Shown here: piece by piece, positions 5,947 to 6,015 of the stretch
How the letters are laid out: each line of letters starts with the position of its first letter
Numbering within the stretch: position 1 is the stretch's first letter
NCBI GenBank assembly: GCA_012798155.1
Contig: JAAZNR010000784.1
Coordinates: forward strand, 1-6,015
Origin: Thermogutta sp.
GTDB taxonomy: Bacteria > Planctomycetota > Planctomycetia > Pirellulales > Thermoguttaceae
Length of the DNA stretch: 6,015 nt
Direction of reading: 5' to 3'
Translations under genes and position numbers: made by a program
The notes under the pieces: generated by a model
What the model was told of the DNA's origin: nothing
Databases searched by the model: none
What the model saw: the letters and a program-made list of their open reading frames with translations, nothing else

Positions 5947-6015
5947 CGCCGCCGGCCGTCCCGGATTGTCCGACCAGCACGGCGCGAAAAGTTCAGCAAA
6001 TACGTCGGGATTGCA
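5944..6015 (-). CDS. Possible C-terminal end of an unidentified upstream gene (23 residues visible)
   Basis: Entering at the right edge, this minus-strand frame reads CNPDVFAELFAPCWSDNPGR and then PAA before a TGA at 5944-5946. The composition looks protein-like, with no rare-residue excess. A neighbouring minus-strand frame is also open and longer: it reads AIPTYLLNFSRRAGRTIRDG at the edge, ends ENGVHIVETACK and stops at TAG 5907-5909. At this length the correct frame cannot be decided, and neither can be assigned to a family. If real, it would be the end of a gene, possibly a transposase, given the tandem repeats it runs into. Confidence 0.3.
   Translation of the reverse strand, partial: CNPDVFAELFAPCWSDNPGRPAA

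Overview
GC-rich bacterial DNA whose recognisable coding sequence all lies on the minus strand. The two clear genes encode large secreted, modular proteins made of carbohydrate-binding-type beta-sandwiches and a beta-propeller. They are followed upstream by a long intergenic region full of short repeats and hairpins. Large secreted CBM9/NHL proteins together with this style of intergenic repeat suggest an environmental member of the PVC group (Verrucomicrobiota, Kiritimatiellota, Lentisphaerota or Planctomycetota). This is inferred from style; there is no rRNA or marker gene in the window to prove it.

Layout, in minus-strand transcription order (right to left). (1) 6015 to about 5907: a possible 3' end of an unidentified gene, running into two tandem 20-bp units that carry its stop codons. 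(2) About 5906 to 5238: roughly 700 bases without a convincing gene. It holds a nested hairpin, a GUAA-capped hairpin, a GC-rich inverted repeat, an inverted-repeat element with 'GCAGAGGACGC'-type arms, a possible promoter, a four-unit 22-bp tandem array and a duplicated 15-mer just before the next gene. (3) 5237 to 1125: a 1370-residue secreted protein with the order signal peptide, CBM9-like domain, FlgD-like Ig domain, NHL-type beta-propeller, EF-hand-type calcium loop and a second CBM9-like domain. (4) 1128 to the left edge: the first 376 residues of another secreted protein, with no stop codon in the window. Its start overlaps the stop of gene (3) in an ATGA arrangement and its Shine-Dalgarno sequence lies inside gene (3).

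Genes (3) and (4) therefore form an operon with likely translational coupling. Both products should be exported. Their domain content points to binding or processing of polysaccharide or another extracellular polymer, but no catalytic domain or active site can be recognised in what is visible, so no enzymatic function is assigned. No CRISPR array, tRNA, rRNA or complete mobile element was seen. The main novelty lies in the unusual domain order of the 1370-residue protein and in the density of different repeat families in the upstream intergenic region.
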